NCBI GenBank assembly: GCA_900767875.1
Contig: CAAGAT010000021.1
Coordinates: 1 to 64,000 of the forward strand
Direction of reading: 5' to 3'
Source: an uncultured Sutterella sp.
GTDB taxonomy: Bacteria; Pseudomonadota; Gammaproteobacteria; Burkholderiales; Burkholderiaceae_F
DNA length: 64,000 bases
Shown here: in pieces, positions 1 to 7,126 of the stretch
Numbering within the stretch: the stretch's first letter is position 1
Layout of the letters: every line of letters begins with the position of its first letter
Position numbers and translations under genes: made by a program
The notes under the pieces: generated by a model
Told to the model about the DNA's origin: nothing
Database searches by the model: none
What the model saw: only the letters and a program-made list of their open reading frames with translations

Positions 1-1653
1 AGCTGATGCGGCTCGTGTCCCCCGTCACACGCACAAAGTCGACGGCACGGAACCAGTCCAAAATCTGCACGAGCGAGCGCTGCTCGAGCCAGATGCGTAG
101 CTTTTCCTCGAGTTCCAGCTCAGCCTTCGTCTTGCCTTCCTTTTCCGTGCCCAATGTTCGCTTGAGCTCCAAGACCTTCTTGGCAAAGAAGCAGTGGTAG
201 CCCAGCCCAATGAACTGAGCAAACTGCCGCCCGTGCAGGTTCTCCGGATACCGGGTCCTGGGTTTGCGGCCGTCGAAACTATCCTTGTAGGTCGCAAAAA
301 GCTCCTCAATCTTTTCCCTCGCGCGGTAAGCCTTCAGAGCCTCGAAAGGATCCTTGATCGAGTTGCTCACCAACACAAAGTAGCCCCAGTAGCGCTGTGC
401 ATCCTTGGCGGCCTGCATGTTGTAGGTCACCGTGGTTTTCTTGGGCGTGCGCTTGACGACAAGGAAGCGGTCGATGAGCTTTTGCGCCGCGGGACGGAAC
501 TCTTCGACACCGGCTTCAAGGTCCTTCTTGAGGGACGTCAGCTCCTGCAGCAAACGGCGCTCCTGCAACGGTGCCATCTCCGGTTTGTAGAAGACGTGCG
601 CATAAAGACGCCGCGTGAATTCCTTTTGCTCTCCGGCGCGTGCCTCGCCGCGCGCCCGCTGGCGCGGCACGCTGAAGGCGTGCGTGCGCAAGCGGGTGAT
701 GCCGCGCACGTCAAGGTCAAACGGACAGACGTTGTCAAAGTGCACGATCGACTCACGGGCGGCATCAATCTCCTCGCGCACCCACTTGTCCGTGGAGTTG
801 GCCAGCATCAGAAACTTGTCGCCGCGATCGGCCAGATAGGCCAGATTGCCCTGGCTGTAAAAGCCGTTGTCGGCCACGATCGTCGGAGTCAGCAGACCGA
901 TGGCCTGCATCTGTCTGACCGCGTTGGTGAGCGAAATCCGATCCGGAATGTTCCCTGGTTGCTTGGCAAAGGCAATCGGCTCATGGCTCACGGCCGAATG
1001 CAGCACAAGCAGCTTGATCGTGTCGAGCCCGTCGCCGTCTTTGTTAAAGCCTTGGCGAGCTTCGATTTGGTTCTTTGAGTACGTAGAAAACGTCGTTGTG
1101 TCCAGGGCCAGCGTCAGACTGTCCTTGCTGACTCGGTCGGCCCGCTGTCGGAAGTAGGACTGCAGCCGGCTTCGTTTTTGCCGACGGACTTGAACAGGTC
1201 CCCATAGACGTCCTGCGTGATCGCCCCCGGATAAGGCAGCGGATTCATCGCCTGCCAGTCCTGCAGGCGGGGCAGTACCTCTCCGTCCGTCGAGAGCCAG
1301 TAGCGGGCGATCGAAATGAGCTTTTGCGCATCCCCCTCGGAAAAGCTTTTCATGAGGTCGGCATCGATTCCGGACTGATCTCCAATCCAGGACAAAAGCT
1401 TGAGCAGTCCGCCGTGCACACGCCTGGCCTGAACCGGGGTCTCGTTAGCCGAAGTTTTCGTCTTTTTCGGCCGCGTCGGGATCATTTCGGTTTGGCCGGC
1501 CGGAATTTTGCCCAAAAGTCTCGTAGAGACGGTCTTGGTTTTCTGCGTCTTCGGGTCGTAGGCGGTGACACGCTCATACACGTAAACGTCGCCGTTGGCG
1601 CGGGTTTCGCGGCGCTGGCCCGTGTGCAGTTGTCCGGTCAAAGGTCGTCCCAT
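1..1653 (-). pseudogene. IS1634-like DDE transposase, split by a -1 frame change and cut by the window edge
   Basis: DDE transposase of the IS4/IS1634 type, which would move the element by cut and paste. Frame A runs from ATG 1653 (GAG upstream; a TTG at 1677 is also in frame) to a stop at 1114. From about 1182 down to position 1 the homologous sequence continues without a stop in the -1 frame. That frame carries LALDTTTFS (first Asp), VADNGFYS (second Asp) and a Y-R-A-R-E-K-I-E-E-L segment (catalytic Glu region). The frames join between 1163 and 1182. A C-AAA-AAC sequence at 1180-1174 is in register for -1 slippage but is a poor slip site, so a one-base deletion is the simpler reading. The C terminus is outside the window. 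Confidence 0.8.
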
Positions 1654-1772
1654 TGCAATCTCATATAGTGGTTGCAATTATATCATACATACACTATTGA
1701 AGACAAGAAAAAAGATCAGACTTTTCAAGGACCTATCTGACCTTCGCCCCCGAATTTGAGGGGTTAGTGGTT
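1..1772 (-). mobile_element. Insertion sequence, IS1634/IS4-like, 5' part only
   Basis: A minus-strand transposase fills the left edge, and the element continues outside the window. Its upstream end lies beyond the transposase start, probably between 1735 and 1785, where AT-rich DNA and a small C4/G4 hairpin at about 1747-1762 precede sequence that resumes a tctA-like reading frame. The exact inverted repeat and target duplication cannot be placed because the other end is missing. Family assignment rests on the transposase: a D, D, Y-x2-E-type DDE layout and large size. Insertion into tctA is inferred from the truncated TctA tail that begins right at the junction. Confidence 0.8.
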
Positions 1773-2084
1773 GGGTTAGCCGACTTTCAGGATTCGATCA
1801 ACAACAACGTCTGGGACGTGTGGGTGGCGATTTTCTTCGGGTTTGCGGGCTACGTGTTCGGTAAGCTCGGCTGCGAGACCGCACCGCTGGTTCTGGGTTT
1901 TATTCTTGGCCCGATGATGGAGGAAAACCTGCGCCGTGCGCTGCTTTTATCGCGCGGCGACCCCGCGGTCTTCGTCACGAGCCCCATCTCCTGCGGCCTG
2001 CTGATCGCCGCGGCCCTGATGGTGTTGCTGATCGCCGCCCCGGCCTTTCGCAAAACGCGTGAGGTGGCCTTTAAGGAAGACTAG
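1773..2084 (+). pseudogene. tctA: TctA-type tricarboxylate transporter permease, 3' remnant
   Basis: About 100 codons matching the C terminus of the large membrane subunit TctA of tripartite tricarboxylate transporters, which import citrate-like acids with TctB and a periplasmic TctC. Visible are SINNNVWDVW, a membrane helix, a KLG-x-PLVLG-type stretch ending in LGPMMEENLRRAL, an SRGDPAVF motif and a final hydrophobic helix. Intact TctA has about 500 residues, so roughly 80% is missing. The frame opens directly at the insertion sequence, with no start codon or ribosome site of its own. The 5' part probably lies beyond the other side of the element. The exact left limit is uncertain. Confidence 0.8.
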
Positions 2085-2112
2085 AGGCAGTTGCGAGAGC
2101 CGCAAGACCGAC

Positions 2113-2154
2113 GGGCGCAGAGAGCCAGGGAGCCTCTGCGCCCGCGCTGTTTTT
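2113..2154 (+). terminator. Intrinsic terminator after tctA
   Basis: A 10-bp perfect stem, GGGCGCAGAG (2113-2122) with CTCTGCGCCC (2134-2143), has an 11-nt loop and is followed by GCGCTG and five T. It lies 28 bp after the tctA stop and marks the original end of that gene. Confidence 0.75.
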
Positions 2155-2221
2155 GACCGGAGTCTTGCCGCGCCCGTTTAAAATGGCGGCATTTCTCTCC
2201 TTTTCTCTTTGCCCGGACCCC

Positions 2222-3556
2222 ATGGCCAGCAACGACACCTTCCTCTTTGAATTTCCCGCGCCCCTGCCGCCGGCCGACGGCGTGCTGCCCGACGCCTTTA
2301 CCGAAGCGCCGACGCCGCGCCTAAAGGCCGCCCGGGACTTTGTGCTCGAGCGCGGCCTGATTCGAGCGGGCTTTAAGGGTCGCGCAGGACTTGGGGTGTT
2401 CGAGGAAAACGGCCGCGTGATGGGCCTACTTCAGCTTGAGCCCGCCGCCCCGCTTTTGTTTGCCCCCGCCGCCAAGCTCTCGGAAAAGCGCCTGTGGCCT
2501 GGCATGAGCCAAGAGGGAGTGCCGCTCGTGGAGCTGACCAACGGCCGGGGCGAAGTCAAGACCCTGGCCGCGCGCCTGGCCGAAATTTTCGAGCCCTTCC
2601 CCGATCGCGATTACTTTCGCGGCGGGCGCGAGCAGGCCAAGCGCCGCGCCCTGTGGCGGCGGGTGCTCACCGATGCCCTGACGAGCCCCGCGGTCAAAAT
2701 CGTCGAGGAGCTCAACCGCCGGCACCGCAGCTCGTACCTCACCAACCTCAACGAGTGGTGGTGCGGCAAAAGCCCCTCCTTTGAGTGCCGCTGGGACGGA
2801 ACTTTTTACGCGCCGCGCTCGGGCGCGCGTTTCCTTTTGGAGTGGATGCTCACCGGGCGCAGTCACCGCGGCAGCTCTCCGATGCAGACCGTGGAGTCGG
2901 CTCCCAAGCCTTCGGTGCTTTACGTCGACGACGACCTCATCGTCATCAATAAGCCCGCGCGTCTGAGTTCGGTGCCCGGCGTGCGCGAAAAGGTGTGCGC
3001 CAAGACGATGCTCGAAGCCGAGTTCGGCGCGCTGCACGTCGTGCACCGGCTCGACCTCGACACCTCGGGCATTCTCGTCTTTGCCCGCAACAAGCGAAGC
3101 CTCGAGCACCTCAACAGCGCCTTTCGCGCCCGCACGACGCACAAGATTTACGAGGCACGCCTCGAAGGGGAAATCGACGCACACGAAGGGCGCATTGATC
3201 TGGCCCTAGCCCTCAACTGGCTCGACCGCCCCCGCCAGTGCTGCCTTTTGGAGGGCAGCGGCGGCAAGGCGAGCGTGACGGACTTTTCGGTCATCGGCAC
3301 GCAGCACTGCCGCACGGGCGTCAAAACCCTCATACGTCTGGCGCCCGTCACGGGCCGCACGCATCAGTTGCGCGTGCACTGCGCCAAGAGCCTGGGCTGC
3401 CCCATCGACGGCGATCCCTTCTACGGGCATCCGGGCCTGGAGGGCGAAACCGACGCCACCCGCCTTTGCCTGCACGCGGCGCGCCTGACGTTCGTGCACC
3501 CGAGCGACGGCAAAGAGCGCACGTTTGAGGCTCCCGCCGATTTTCCCGACTTTTAG
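2222..3556 (+). CDS. Long RluA-family pseudouridine synthase
   Basis: Pseudouridine synthase of the RluA family (444 aa), expected to isomerise uridines in rRNA or tRNA. The catalytic core is C-terminal, from about residue 230, with the family signature HRLDLDTSG at 275-283; Asp278 is the expected catalytic residue. Downstream, PVTGRTHQLRVH is the conserved second motif. The N-terminal 220 residues are unusual for a standard RluA (about 220-320 aa in total). They include NEWWCGKSP and a FYAPRSG stretch that resemble the long 550-aa RluA-like proteins of some gammaproteobacteria (from memory, not searched). ATG 2222 is preferred over an in-frame start at 2153, which would add a non-conserved leader. 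The substrate site is unknown. Confidence 0.8.
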   Translation: MASNDTFLFEFPAPLPPADGVLPDAFTEAPTPRLKAARDFVLERGLIRAGFKGRAGLGVFEENGRVMGLLQLEPAAPLLFAPAAKLSEKRLWPGMSQEGVPLVELTNGRGEVKTLAARLAEIFEPFPDRDYFRGGREQAKRRALWRRVLTDALTSPAVKIVEELNRRHRSSYLTNLNEWWCGKSPSFECRWDGTFYAPRSGARFLLEWMLTGRSHRGSSPMQTVESAPKPSVLYVDDDLIVINKPARLSSVPGVREKVCAKTMLEAEFGALHVVHRLDLDTSGILVFARNKRSLEHLNSAFRARTTHKIYEARLEGEIDAHEGRIDLALALNWLDRPRQCCLLEGSGGKASVTDFSVIGTQHCRTGVKTLIRLAPVTGRTHQLRVHCAKSLGCPIDGDPFYGHPGLEGETDATRLCLHAARLTFVHPSDGKERTFEAPADFPDF

Positions 3557-3624
3557 GCGCTTGTCGGCGCGCTTTGGCCTCGGGTTTGCGCGCAGGGCCG
3601 CCGTCGGCCCGCTTTGGCCTGCGC

Positions 3625-3651
3625 TATCATTAACGAATGCCCGCCGGGGCA
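3625..3651 (+). promoter_or_regulatory. Candidate lpxK promoter -10 with start-proximal hairpin
   Basis: TATCAT at 3625-3630 is a plausible -10 box; I see no good -35. The predicted start, near 3637, is followed at once by TGCCC-GCCG-GGGCA (3638-3651), a 5-bp stem with a tetraloop. The coding start is at 3776, giving a leader of about 140 nt. Confidence 0.35.
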
Positions 3652-3775
3652 CCCGCCGAGGTCAGTCTTTGGCGTACCGCGCACCGACGGATTCGTTCAT
3701 ACACCTTCGGACTCGAATGTCAGCCCAATCACACCCCGGACCGGACCCCCTTTTTCTGCCGCAGGAGCTTGCCTG

Positions 3776-4840
3776 ATGCGCGCCGCCCTCGAACATGCGA
3801 TGCATGAAGTGTGGTCGCACCGAGGCCTCACCGCTTCGCTTCTGTATCCCTTCTCGCTCATTTATCTGGCCGTGGCCCGCGCCAAGGCGCGAAAGACCGT
3901 TCCCGTCGAACTGCCCGTTCCCGTCGTCGTCGTCGGCAACATCTACGTGGGCGGCACGGGCAAGACCCCGATCACGATCGAGCTCGTGCGCGAGCTACGC
4001 ACCGCAGGCTTTACGCCGGGCGTCATCAGCCGCGGCTACGGGCGCGCAAGCAACGAACTGCACCTCGTCGAAGAGGAGTCCCCGGCCGGTGAGGTCGGCG
4101 ACGAGCCCCTCTTGATCCGCCGCGCCACGGGCGTACCCGTGGCCGTCGGGCGCGACCGTGTGGCCGCCGGGCGCCTTCTGATTGAAAAAAATCCCCAGGT
4201 CAACGTCATTGTGAGCGACGACGGTCTGCAACACCGACGCCTGGCGCGTGACGTGGAACTGGCCGTCGTCGGCGCCCGAGGCCTTGGCAACGGCTGGGCT
4301 CTTCCCGCCGGGCCCCTGCGCGAACTGCCCTCGCGGCTCGATGAAGTCGACGCGATTGTGCTGAGCGCCAACGAGGACGAGGTCGACAGCCGCACCCCGC
4401 GCTTTGCGGCCACCAGTCAGCTCGGCGACGTCGTGCGCCTGGCCGACGGCACCCGCCGCTCGATCGAAGACATTGCGCACCGCATTGCCGAAAAGGAAGC
4501 CACGGTGCTGGCGGCCGCGGGCATTGCCGCGCCCGAGCGCTTCTTTGACATGCTCACCGCGCATGACATTGAAGGCAAGACCCTGGCGCTGGGCGATCAC
4601 TTCGACTACGTGACCAACCCCTTTGCGCAGCGCAGCGAGCGCTACATCTTCATCACCGCCAAGGACGCGGTCAAGGCCGTTCAGAATCCGCAGATCAAAA
4701 ACGACCGGCGCATCTGGGTGGTCGAATACCAGACGCAGCTCGATCCGTACCTCGTGCAGTTCGTCGTCGACAAGCTCACGCAGGCGGCCGAGCGCAAGCA
4801 CATCGACATCGTGCCGCCGACCGAACAGATCACACACTGA
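3776..4840 (+). CDS. lpxK: Tetraacyldisaccharide 4'-kinase LpxK
   Basis: Inner-membrane kinase of the Raetz pathway (354 aa). It phosphorylates the 4' position of tetraacyldisaccharide-1-phosphate to give lipid IVA. A hydrophobic segment at residues 20-35 fits the N-terminal membrane anchor. The P-loop is in VGNIYVGGTGKTP, with GGTGKT at 59-64. Further LpxK marks are ISRGYGR, VGDEPLL and SDDGLQH. The length is typical. The longer frame back to 3614 has no family-like sequence, so ATG 3776 is chosen. It is followed by a terminator, and then by a Trm112-like gene and kdsB in the order common in Proteobacteria. Confidence 0.95.
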   Translation: MRAALEHAMHEVWSHRGLTASLLYPFSLIYLAVARAKARKTVPVELPVPVVVVGNIYVGGTGKTPITIELVRELRTAGFTPGVISRGYGRASNELHLVEEESPAGEVGDEPLLIRRATGVPVAVGRDRVAAGRLLIEKNPQVNVIVSDDGLQHRRLARDVELAVVGARGLGNGWALPAGPLRELPSRLDEVDAIVLSANEDEVDSRTPRFAATSQLGDVVRLADGTRRSIEDIAHRIAEKEATVLAAAGIAAPERFFDMLTAHDIEGKTLALGDHFDYVTNPFAQRSERYIFITAKDAVKAVQNPQIKNDRRIWVVEYQTQLDPYLVQFVVDKLTQAAERKHIDIVPPTEQITH

Positions 4841-4856
4841 TCGGTTTTGAGAGTCG

Positions 4857-4894
4857 CGCCCCGAGGTTTGCCGCCCCGGGGCGTTTTCTTTTTC
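4857..4894 (+). terminator. Intrinsic terminator after lpxK
   Basis: CGCCCCG (4857-4863) pairs with CGGGGCG (4877-4883) around a 13-nt loop, followed by TTTTCTTTTT. It starts 17 bp past the lpxK stop, so the Trm112-like gene and kdsB probably have their own promoter. TACAAT at 4940-4945 is a candidate -10. Confidence 0.75.
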
Positions 4895-5045
4895 GCGCGG
4901 GGCAAGGTCACGGCGAGGCGAATCGGCGCAGCGGACGGCTACAATGTGCTTTTCGACAGCCGCCCCCGTCATTGGTTGGGCCGAGCGGCCGCCGAACCGT
5001 TGCCGAACCTGCCGTTCGGCCGCCAACAGGATTTTTCGAAAAGAA

Positions 5046-5249
5046 ATGGACAGCCGTCTTACCGAAGTTTTGGTCTGCCCCGTGTGCAAGGGGCCTCTTC
5101 ACTTTGATTCCGAAAAGTCGGAAATGCAGTGCGCCAAGTGCGCCCTGGCCTTTCCGCTTGACGGTGACATTCCCGTGATGCTTGCCAAGGAAGCGCGCGA
5201 AATGAGCCGCAAGGAGCAGGAAGACGCCCGCGTCAAGCCCGCGCAATAA
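5046..5249 (+). CDS. Trm112/YcaR-family small protein
   Basis: A 67-residue Trm112-like protein (YcaR type). The family is a small fold related to the methyltransferase partner Trm112; the bacterial versions mostly lack a defined role. Here the metal-binding cysteines are kept: CPVC near residue 11 and CAKC near residue 29, consistent with a zinc-ribbon-like site. The C-terminal 15 residues are charged. It lies between lpxK and kdsB, the conserved position of ycaR, and is 24 bp upstream of kdsB, so it is probably co-transcribed with it. ATG 5046 gives the usual family length; the upstream sequence is rich in A (GAAAAGAA). Confidence 0.88.
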   Translation: MDSRLTEVLVCPVCKGPLHFDSEKSEMQCAKCALAFPLDGDIPVMLAKEAREMSRKEQEDARVKPAQ

Positions 5250-5273
5250 ATCTCACGTACCAAGGATATTGTC

Positions 5274-6044
5274 ATGGGTTTCGTTGTGATTGTGCCGGCG
5301 CGCATGAAGTCGACGCGCCTGAAGGACAAACCGCTTGCCGACATCGGCGGCAAGCCCATGGTGGTGCGCACCGCCGAGCGCGCGCTGACGTGCGGGGCCG
5401 ACGCCGTTTACGTGGCCTGCGACGAAGAAGCGATCGCCAAGGCTTGTGAGGGGCACGGCATCCGGGCCATCCTCACCGATCCGGCCTGCCCGACGGGCAC
5501 GGACCGGCTCGCCGAAGCCGTCACCAAGCTTGGACTGCCCGACGAGACGATCGTCGTGAACGTGCAGGGCGACGAGCCGCTTATCCCGACGGGCGTCATC
5601 TCGGCCGTGGCCGCCGACCTTGAAAAGCACGGCGAGTGCGCCATCGCCACCGCCGCGCATCCGATTTCCGACGCCGAGCATCTCTTCAATCCCAACGTGG
5701 TCAAGGTCGAAGTGGACGCCGCAGGCCGCGCCCTGACTTTCTCTCGCGCGCCCCTGCCCTGGCCGCGCGACGCCTTCCGCGCAGATCAAACCCGTCTGCC
5801 CGAGGGTCTGCCCGCGTACCATCACATTGGCCTTTACGCCTACCGCGCCTCGTTTCTCAAAGCGTTCCCGAAGCTCTCGCCCGCGCCGATCGAGCACTTT
5901 GAGTCGCTCGAGCAACTGCGCGCCCTGTGGCACGGCTATCGCATCAGTGTGTTGATTCTCAAGGAAAATCTTCCCTCCGGAGTCGACACCGCCGAAGACC
6001 TTGAGCGCGTGCGCGCCATTTATGCCGCCGGCGGCGACAAGTAA
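5274..6044 (+). CDS. kdsB: 3-deoxy-manno-octulosonate cytidylyltransferase KdsB
   Basis: Cytoplasmic enzyme (256 aa) that activates KDO with CTP to CMP-KDO for transfer to lipid A. The N-terminal nucleotide-binding signature VIVPARMKSTRLKDKPL is at residues 5-21. DPACPTGTDRLAEA and NVQGDEPLIP follow, then YHHIGLYAYR near residue 185 and the C-terminal LEQLRALWHGYRI. The length is normal. ATG 5274 follows CAAGGATATTGTC, with AAGGA as ribosome site. It completes a small lipid A/KDO set with lpxK. A strong terminator follows. Confidence 0.96.
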   Translation: MGFVVIVPARMKSTRLKDKPLADIGGKPMVVRTAERALTCGADAVYVACDEEAIAKACEGHGIRAILTDPACPTGTDRLAEAVTKLGLPDETIVVNVQGDEPLIPTGVISAVAADLEKHGECAIATAAHPISDAEHLFNPNVVKVEVDAAGRALTFSRAPLPWPRDAFRADQTRLPEGLPAYHHIGLYAYRASFLKAFPKLSPAPIEHFESLEQLRALWHGYRISVLILKENLPSGVDTAEDLERVRAIYAAGGDK

Positions 6045-6066
6045 CAATCCTTCGGGGTTTTCAAGC

Positions 6067-6098
6067 AAAGCAGGCTCGCCGCAGCCTGCTTTTTTTAT
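6067..6098 (+). terminator. Intrinsic terminator after kdsB
   Basis: AGCAGGCT (6069-6076) and AGCCTGCT (6083-6090) form an 8-bp perfect stem with a 6-nt loop, followed by seven T. Classic Rho-independent geometry, 25 bp after the kdsB stop. Confidence 0.85.
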
Positions 6099-6183
6099 TT
6101 CCGGTCCGCCGGCGCCTCCTTCTTTGGTATTAGTACGCCCGCGGTGCAGGGCTTTCGAGTGGTTTTTTACGAATTGTTTCAGC

Positions 6184-6257
6184 TACAATTTTCCGAGTTT
6201 CCAAAGGATCGTGCGCCCCAATGGGCGCGCCGGTCGCGGCGGCCGGCCTCTTTTTTT
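6184..6257 (+). promoter_or_regulatory. adk promoter -10 and leader with terminator-like hairpins
   Basis: TACAAT at 6184-6189 is a candidate -10. The leader then holds GCGCCC-CAAT-GGGCGC (6213-6228). Directly after comes GCCGG (6229-6233) pairing with CCGGC (6243-6247), followed by CTC and seven T (6251-6257). The two hairpins share GC-rich arms and could be alternatives. The second has intrinsic-terminator form but lies in the adk leader, about 80 nt upstream of the start, so attenuation is possible (inference). Confidence 0.4.
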
Positions 6258-6339
6258 CCGGCGCCTTGAAATCTTTGGGACAACGCTTGCGACGAAGAAC
6301 GTGACGTTTCGTTTTTCATCGAACTATTTGGAGAATTCA

Positions 6340-6993
6340 ATGCGTTTGATTCTGATCGGACCTCCCGGGGCCGGCAAGGGCACTCAGGCCAACTACATCA
6401 AAGAACACTTCGGCATTCCGCAGATTTCCACGGGCGACATGCTTCGCGCCGCCGTCAAGGCCGGCACCGAACTCGGCAAGGCCGCCAAGGTGATCATGGA
6501 CCAGGGCGGTCTTGTGAGCGACGACATCATCATCGGCCTCGTCAAGGAACGCCTTCTGGCGGACGACTGCAAGAACGGCTTCCTCTTTGACGGCTTCCCG
6601 CGCACGATTCCGCAGGCCCAGGCCCTCAAGGACGCCGGCGTGCCGATCGATTTCGTTCTGGAAATCGCCGTGCCCGACTCGGAAATCGTCGAACGCATGT
6701 CCGGCCGCCGCGTGCATCCGGCTTCCGGCCGCAGCTACCACCTCAAGTACAACCCGCCCAAGGTCGCCGGCAAGGACGACGTGACGGGTGAAGACCTGGT
6801 GCAGCGCGACGACGACCGTGAGGAAGTTGTGATGAAGCGTCTGTCCGTCTACCACGCACAGACCGAAGCGCTTGTGGGGTACTACAGCGAACTGGCCGCC
6901 TCGGGCGAGCCCAACGCACCGCAGTACCGCAAAGTCAACGGTGTCGGGTCGATCACCGACATCCGCGACGCGATTTTCGCGGCTCTCAAGTAA
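6340..6993 (+). CDS. adk: Adenylate kinase
   Basis: Converts ATP and AMP to two ADP and so sets the adenylate energy balance (217 aa, long bacterial form). The P-loop GPPGAGKGT is at residues 7-15. ISTGDMLR begins the AMP-binding helix and FDGFPRT follows. The LID domain, about residues 122-160 (GRRVHPASGRSYH onward), has no cysteines and so is the non-zinc type. ATG 6340 follows GGAGAATTCA, a good ribosome site; in-frame sequence upstream to 6001 is leader. Terminator-like hairpins in the leader and a strong terminator 9 bp after the stop frame it as a single-gene unit. Confidence 0.97.
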   Translation: MRLILIGPPGAGKGTQANYIKEHFGIPQISTGDMLRAAVKAGTELGKAAKVIMDQGGLVSDDIIIGLVKERLLADDCKNGFLFDGFPRTIPQAQALKDAGVPIDFVLEIAVPDSEIVERMSGRRVHPASGRSYHLKYNPPKVAGKDDVTGEDLVQRDDDREEVVMKRLSVYHAQTEALVGYYSELAASGEPNAPQYRKVNGVGSITDIRDAIFAALK

Positions 6994-7002
6994 AAGACAC
7001 GG

Positions 7003-7043
7003 AAGGGAACACACGGCATTGACTTTGTGTTCCCTTCTTTTTT
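7003..7043 (+). terminator. Intrinsic terminator after adk
   Basis: An 11-bp perfect stem, AAGGGAACACA (7003-7013) with TGTGTTCCCTT (7026-7036), is followed by CTTTTTTG. Confidence 0.88.
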
Positions 7044-7126
7044 GTTTGTTGCCTGCGCAACACAGATAACCACAACGGGACTACGGCCCACAAGGCCTCG
7101 GATCCCGTACCCTCGGAGGTAAACCT

